From Acidimicrobiia bacterium (GTDB lineage: Bacteria > Actinomycetota > Acidimicrobiia > Spongiisociales > Spongiisociaceae): a stretch of 64,000 nucleotides of DNA. Position numbers and translations under genes: made by a program. The stretch covers positions 20,233 through 84,232 of the forward strand of contig VXMP01000068.1 in NCBI GenBank assembly GCA_009841075.1, given 5' to 3'. The notes under the pieces were generated by a model. It did not search any database and was not told the DNA's origin. It saw only the letters and a list, made by a program, of their open reading frames with translations. Shown piece after piece: positions 59,944 to 64,000 of the stretch; position 1 is the stretch's first letter, and every line of letters starts with the position of its first letter.

Positions 59944-61136
59944 GCCGGATGGTTCTGGCCTACTCGGGAGGTTTGGACACCTCCGTAATCCTGAAATGGC
60001 TTATCGAAGAGCGCGGCTACGAAGTGATCTGCTACACCGCCGACGTTGGTCAGGGCGAAGATGTAGAGGCCGCCGTTACCAAGGCCTACGACACCGGGGC
60101 GGTGGAGGCCTTCGCCGAGGACCTGCGTGAGGAGTTCGTGGCAGATTACGTATGGCCTGCCATCCGGGCCAACGCCGTCTATGAAAACTATTACCTGCTC
60201 GGTACCTCGCTGGCCCGACCGGTGATCGCCAAGGGCCTGGTTCAGGCAGCCGAGCGGTACGGTGCCGAAGCCATCTCCCATGGTGCCACCGGAAAGGGCA
60301 ACGATCAGGTGCGGTTCGAGCTGTCCGCCTACGCCCTGAACCCGGACATCCGCATCGTGGCACCGTGGCGGGAATGGTCGATGAGAGGGCGGGCCGACCT
60401 GGTGGAATACGCCGAGAAACACGACATCCCTATCCCGGTTACGCCGGAAAAGCCCTATTCCACCGACGCCAACCTGCTCCATATCTCCTACGAGGGTGGT
60501 GTGCTGGAAGATCCTTGGGTGGCACCCCCGCCGGGAATATTCGAGATGACCGTCGACCCGGAGGAGGCACCGGATCAACTCCAAGAGGTGGTCATCGAGT
60601 TCGAGGGCGGCACCCCGGTGGCGGTAGACGGTGAACGGATGTCGCCGGCGGAATTGCTGGGCCGGTGTAATCGCCTGGCCGGAGCCCATGGTATCGGGCG
60701 GGTTGATCTGGTGGAAAACCGTTTTGTCGGTATGAAGAATCGAGGGGTTTACGAGACCCCGGGCGGCACCCTGTTGCATCATGCCCATCGGGCGGTGGAG
60801 TCTCTGACGCTCGATAGGGAACCGGCCCATCTGCGTGACCGGCTCATGCCCGAATACGCCGAGCTGGTCTATAACGGCTTCTGGTTCTCCCCCGAGCGGA
60901 CGGCGCTCCAGAACTTCATGGACGATATCCAGTCGCCGGTCACGGGTGAAGCCCGACTACGCCTTTACAAGGGCAACGTCATAACCGTGGGTCGGCGTTC
61001 CCCCACCCACAGTTTGTACGACGAGGAGACGGTCACCTTTGAGGCAGGAGGAACCTACGATCAGTCCGACGCCACCGGATTCATCCGGCTTAACGCCCTC
61101 CGGCTTCGCCTGGGTTCCCACCGCGGATCAGGATGA
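59940..61136 (+). CDS. argG: Argininosuccinate synthase
   Basis: Joins citrulline and aspartate using ATP. The ATP loop [18 protein letters not shown] at the start, the [17 protein letters not shown] pair and [20 protein letters not shown] are the family signatures. At 398 residues it is standard. ATG overlaps the argR stop. The following argH start lies 4 bases after its stop, giving an argR-argG-argH operon. The C-terminus ends [11 protein letters not shown] without extension. Confidence 0.95.
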   Translation: MSRMVLAYSGGLDTSVILKWLIEERGYEVICYTADVGQGEDVEAAVTKAYDTGAVEAFAEDLREEFVADYVWPAIRANAVYENYYLLGTSLARPVIAKGLVQAAERYGAEAISHGATGKGNDQVRFELSAYALNPDIRIVAPWREWSMRGRADLVEYAEKHDIPIPVTPEKPYSTDANLLHISYEGGVLEDPWVAPPPGIFEMTVDPEEAPDQLQEVVIEFEGGTPVAVDGERMSPAELLGRCNRLAGAHGIGRVDLVENRFVGMKNRGVYETPGGTLLHHAHRAVESLTLDREPAHLRDRLMPEYAELVYNGFWFSPERTALQNFMDDIQSPVTGEARLRLYKGNVITVGRRSPTHSLYDEETVTFEAGGTYDQSDATGFIRLNALRLRLGSHRGSG

Positions 61137-61140
61137 CCTG

Positions 61141-62526
61141 GTGACCGACAGTCGCCTTGACGAGGGTCGGGGTGCCCAGATGTGGGGCGGACGGTTTAAA
61201 GAGGGTCCGAATCGGATCCTGTGGGACTTCACGGTGGATCATTCCGACCGCCGCCTGCTGGCGGATGACGTTTTCGGCTCGCTGGCCCACGTCACCATGC
61301 TCGGCAAGGTGGGGTTGCTGTCCGACCAAGAGGTCAAGGCCCTGACCAAGGGATTAGAGGCTATTGGGACAGAGGCCGATGAAGGTACTTTTCAATTCGA
61401 GGAAAAGGACGAGGACGTTCATTCGGCGGTGGAGCGTCGTTTAGGGGAGCTGGTGGGCGAGGTAGCCGCCAAGCTGCACACCGGAAGGTCCAGGAACGAT
61501 CAGGTGGCCCTGGATATGCGCCTGTATCTGATGAGATCCGCCGATCGTCGCATCTCCGACCTGAAACGGTTCGGTCGGATCCTGGTCAAAGCCGCCCGGG
61601 AGGCAGGGGACCTGGTGGTGTCGGGCTATACCCATCTTCAGCAGGCCCAGGCCGTCCCGCTGGCCCATCACTTGTTGGCCTATGCCTGGGCAATAAACCG
61701 CGACCAACAGCGCTTCGACGAGGTTCACAGGCGGCTGCGGGTGTCGCCGCTGGGAGCGGGGGCTCTCGGGGGCAGCAGCCTTCCGCTGGACCCGACGGTT
61801 TCCGCCCGATACCTCGGCTTGGAGGACAGTTTCGCCAACTCGATGGACGCAGTGGGTGCCCGTGATCACATAGCCGAGTACGGGTTCGCCGCCACCCAGG
61901 CGCTCGTCCATCTGTCTCGACTCGCCGAAGAGTGCGTTCTATGGGCAAGCCATGAGTTCCGCTGGGTGACCTTCGGCGACGCCTTGACCACTGGGTCTTC
62001 GGCCATGCCGCACAAGAAGAACCCCGACATCGCCGAGCTAACCCGGGGAAAGGCCGCCATCGCCATCGGGCATCTGACTGGATTAATGGCTCTGCAAAAG
62101 GGGCTGCCTACCACCTACAACCGGGATTTCCAGGAGGACAAGGCGGCGGTGTTCGCCATCGACGACGCCCTGGCCGGTTCTCTGAAGGCTCTGGGCGCCT
62201 TGATCGACGGGGCAGTCTTCCATCCACCCGGACCGGACCCTTCGGTTACCGCGCTCGACCTGGCCGAGGTTCTGGTGGAGCGGGGCGTCCCCTTCCGTGA
62301 AGCCCATCGAGCAGTTGGGCGGCTGTTCGGAAGCGATCCGAACTCCGGCCAAGATGTCTGGAAAGTCACCTACCACGATCTGGCGGCCGCCCACTCCTCA
62401 TTCCGTCCGGAGGATGTCGCCCTGACGGAGCCCGTCAAGTCGGTGGCCAGGCGTAGGTCGGCCGCCGGAGGTAGCTTTTCGTCCGTCCAGGAGCAGCTCA
62501 GGCGGCTGGACGAGCTGCTGGCGTGA
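61141..62526 (+). CDS. argH: Argininosuccinate lyase
   Basis: Splits argininosuccinate to arginine and fumarate, the last step of the pathway. The enzyme begins MWGGRFKEGPNRILWDF, has EDVHSAVERRLGELVGEV, the acid-base region THLQQAQAVPLAHHLLAYAW, and the signature loop GSSAMPHKKNPDIAELTRGK with catalytic serine. GTG 61141 is chosen because argG ends at 61136 and the longer frame from 61039 lies inside argG. At 461 residues it is normal. The aminopeptidase gene starts 8 bases downstream. Confidence 0.95.
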   Translation: MTDSRLDEGRGAQMWGGRFKEGPNRILWDFTVDHSDRRLLADDVFGSLAHVTMLGKVGLLSDQEVKALTKGLEAIGTEADEGTFQFEEKDEDVHSAVERRLGELVGEVAAKLHTGRSRNDQVALDMRLYLMRSADRRISDLKRFGRILVKAAREAGDLVVSGYTHLQQAQAVPLAHHLLAYAWAINRDQQRFDEVHRRLRVSPLGAGALGGSSLPLDPTVSARYLGLEDSFANSMDAVGARDHIAEYGFAATQALVHLSRLAEECVLWASHEFRWVTFGDALTTGSSAMPHKKNPDIAELTRGKAAIAIGHLTGLMALQKGLPTTYNRDFQEDKAAVFAIDDALAGSLKALGALIDGAVFHPPGPDPSVTALDLAEVLVERGVPFREAHRAVGRLFGSDPNSGQDVWKVTYHDLAAAHSSFRPEDVALTEPVKSVARRRSAAGGSFSSVQEQLRRLDELLA

Positions 62527-62533
62527 GAAGATA

Positions 62534-64000
62534 ATGGACAGCCCCTCCCTTTTTGAAGAGCGGCGGAAGCGGCTGGCCGATCGGCTGAAAGGCGGCATCG
62601 CCATCCTTCCGGCAGGTGGAGAGGTTCCTCGCAACCGCGACGTGGAGTACCCCTTCCGCCAGAGCTCCTCCTTTCATTACCTGACCGGATTCGACGAACC
62701 GGATGCCATCCTGGTGCTGGACCCACAGGCACCAGACGAACAATACGTGCTGTTCGTTCGGCCCCGTGATCGCGAAACGGAGATATGGACAGGACGGCGG
62801 GCAGGCACGGAGGGTGCCAAACAAGGTTTCGGTGCCGACTCCGCCTACCCGATCCAGGAATTCGACGCCCGAATCCGCCCCCGACTGGTAGGTCGCCCCA
62901 CCGTTTTCCTACCGTTCGGTAACAGCGGGTTCTTGAGCCGGATCCTGCGCATCGGAACCGGTCTGAAAGGGCTGGGAAATCGCTACGGTCGCCCTATCCC
63001 GAGCCGTTTCCGTGACCTCTCCCCCCTTATCCACGAAATGCGCCTCCTTAAGACACCGCCGGAGATCGATCGGCTGCGCACCGCCGGCCGGATCACTACC
63101 GAAGCCCACGCCGAGGCGATGCGGTTCACCCGTCCCGGACGGTATGAGTATCAGGTGCAGGCCGCCCTGGAATACGTCTTTCGGATGCGGGGATCGGCTC
63201 GGGACGGGTATCCCTCCATCGTGGCCTCCGGGCCCAACGCCTGCATCCTTCACTACACCGAAAACAGTCGGCGCATCGCCGCAGGAGACCTGGTGTTGAT
63301 CGACGCCGGGGCCGAGTTCGGTTACTACTCGGCCGATGTGACCCGAACCTTCCCGGCGAGCGGGCGGTTCACCGGACCACAGCGGGCGCTATACGAGCTG
63401 GTGTTGGCCGCCCAGGCGGCCGCCTTACTCCAGGCCCGTCCGGGATGCAGCCTGGTGGACCAGCATCGGGCCGCCGCCTCCTGCCTAACCGAAGGCCTGG
63501 TCGAGCTGGGCCTGCTCCCGGGGTCGGTTGAAGACGCCTTGGGTATGCACCTTTATAGGGAGTTCTTCATGCACGGTACCGGGCATTGGCTGGGCATAGA
63601 TGTCCATGACTCCGGTGCTTATCGGACGGAAGGAACCCCCCGACCCCTGGAGCCGGGCATGGTGTTCACGGTCGAGCCAGGCCTCTATGTTGAAGAGGGA
63701 CGGGAAACGGTTGAGCTGATAATGCTGGAGTTCGACCCCGACCAATGGATGGAGCGCCGCCTGACCCTCGGCCCGGCCCGAGCCAAGGAGCTCGAAAAAC
63801 AGGAGAAGGATGCGGTCCCGAAAGTCGTCCATCCCATCCCGGAATCATTCCGGGGGATCGGCATAAGAATCGAAGACGACGTGCTGATCACCCCCTCCGG
63901 TCATGAGGTTCTGACCAACTCGGTCCCGAAGGATCCCGACCAGGTGGAAGCCCTTTGCGCGGAAGCCCCCTCCCTCCCCTTCCTGGAAGGGGGGTGTAAG
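62534..64000 (+). CDS. pepP: Xaa-Pro aminopeptidase (M24B), truncated by the window end
   Basis: A dinuclear-metal peptidase that removes the first residue before proline. The N-terminal creatinase-like domain (FRQSSSFHYLTGFDEPDAILVL) is followed by the pita-bread catalytic fold with all five metal ligands: Asp in LIDAGAEFGYYSADVTRTFP (two), His in HGTGHWLGID, Glu in FTVEPGLY and Glu in IRIEDDVLIT. 489 codons are open to base 64000 with no stop, so the C-terminus is outside; homologues are about 440-480 residues, so little is missing. The start is ATG 62534, 8 bases after argH. Confidence 0.9.
   Translation, partial: MDSPSLFEERRKRLADRLKGGIAILPAGGEVPRNRDVEYPFRQSSSFHYLTGFDEPDAILVLDPQAPDEQYVLFVRPRDRETEIWTGRRAGTEGAKQGFGADSAYPIQEFDARIRPRLVGRPTVFLPFGNSGFLSRILRIGTGLKGLGNRYGRPIPSRFRDLSPLIHEMRLLKTPPEIDRLRTAGRITTEAHAEAMRFTRPGRYEYQVQAALEYVFRMRGSARDGYPSIVASGPNACILHYTENSRRIAAGDLVLIDAGAEFGYYSADVTRTFPASGRFTGPQRALYELVLAAQAAALLQARPGCSLVDQHRAAASCLTEGLVELGLLPGSVEDALGMHLYREFFMHGTGHWLGIDVHDSGAYRTEGTPRPLEPGMVFTVEPGLYVEEGRETVELIMLEFDPDQWMERRLTLGPARAKELEKQEKDAVPKVVHPIPESFRGIGIRIEDDVLITPSGHEVLTNSVPKDPDQVEALCAEAPSLPFLEGGCK

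Overview
The window is chromosomal DNA from a high-GC actinomycete-like bacterium. The best marker is the locus on the minus strand from about 42.6 to 33.9 kb: fhaA, fhaB, pstP, rodA, pbpA, pknB, then trpG/pabA and crgA. This order is a hallmark of Actinobacteria. Frequent GTG and TTG starts, an actinobacterial-type MetRS, nickel superoxide dismutase with its protease, KorAB and a mycobacterial-length AhcY agree with this. I infer a lineage near Acidimicrobiia, but there is no rRNA in the window to confirm it.

Layout. 0-6 kb: an aldehyde dehydrogenase fragment with deoC (deoxyribose catabolism), rmuC, a decaying tandem family of tiny genes, two overlapping tiny genes, a membrane protein and metG. 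6-10 kb: the first copy of a structured repeat, then two coupled ABC-2 exporter modules (ATPase, permease, ATPase, permease). 10-17 kb: sodN and its maturation protease sodX, a DUF3048 lipoprotein, an amidase, and korAB (2-oxoacid:ferredoxin oxidoreductase). 17-22.4 kb: one very large exported protein with a dikinase-like half and seven Calx-beta-like repeats. 22.5-31 kb: lysC-asd, the second repeat copy, a PHP phosphoesterase, murJ, methylmalonyl-CoA epimerase with a small partner, a PPi-type phosphofructokinase, tRNA-Pro(CGG), and a CNNM-type CBS protein. 31-43 kb: a lone receiver domain, an NfeD protein, and the division/cell-wall kinase locus described above, which holds the third repeat copy. 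42.8-47 kb: a short SerA, then argC-argB-argD behind a palindromic promoter. 47-57 kb: ogt, a RibD-type reductase, and a sugar-use cluster (GH13, GH1, Gfo/Idh, two ABC permeases, one binding lipoprotein). 57-64 kb: ahcY, a small CpG-poor foreign-looking island, argR-argG-argH, and the start of an Xaa-Pro aminopeptidase.

How the genes work together. LysC and Asd feed the aspartate family, and arginine synthesis is split in two blocks that share a promoter/ArgR-box architecture. PknB, PstP, FhaA, FhaB, CrgA, RodA and MurJ form a phospho-regulated peptidoglycan and division module. Its PBP-like protein has lost every transpeptidase motif. The sugar cluster would bind and import oligosaccharides (ATPase encoded elsewhere), hydrolyse alpha- and beta-glucosides and oxidise products.

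The least explained features are the exported dikinase/Calx-beta protein, a three-copy structured repeat with a compensatory base change, a NiSOD with Phe in place of the hook proline, the degenerate PbpA, and the CpG-poor island beside argR.
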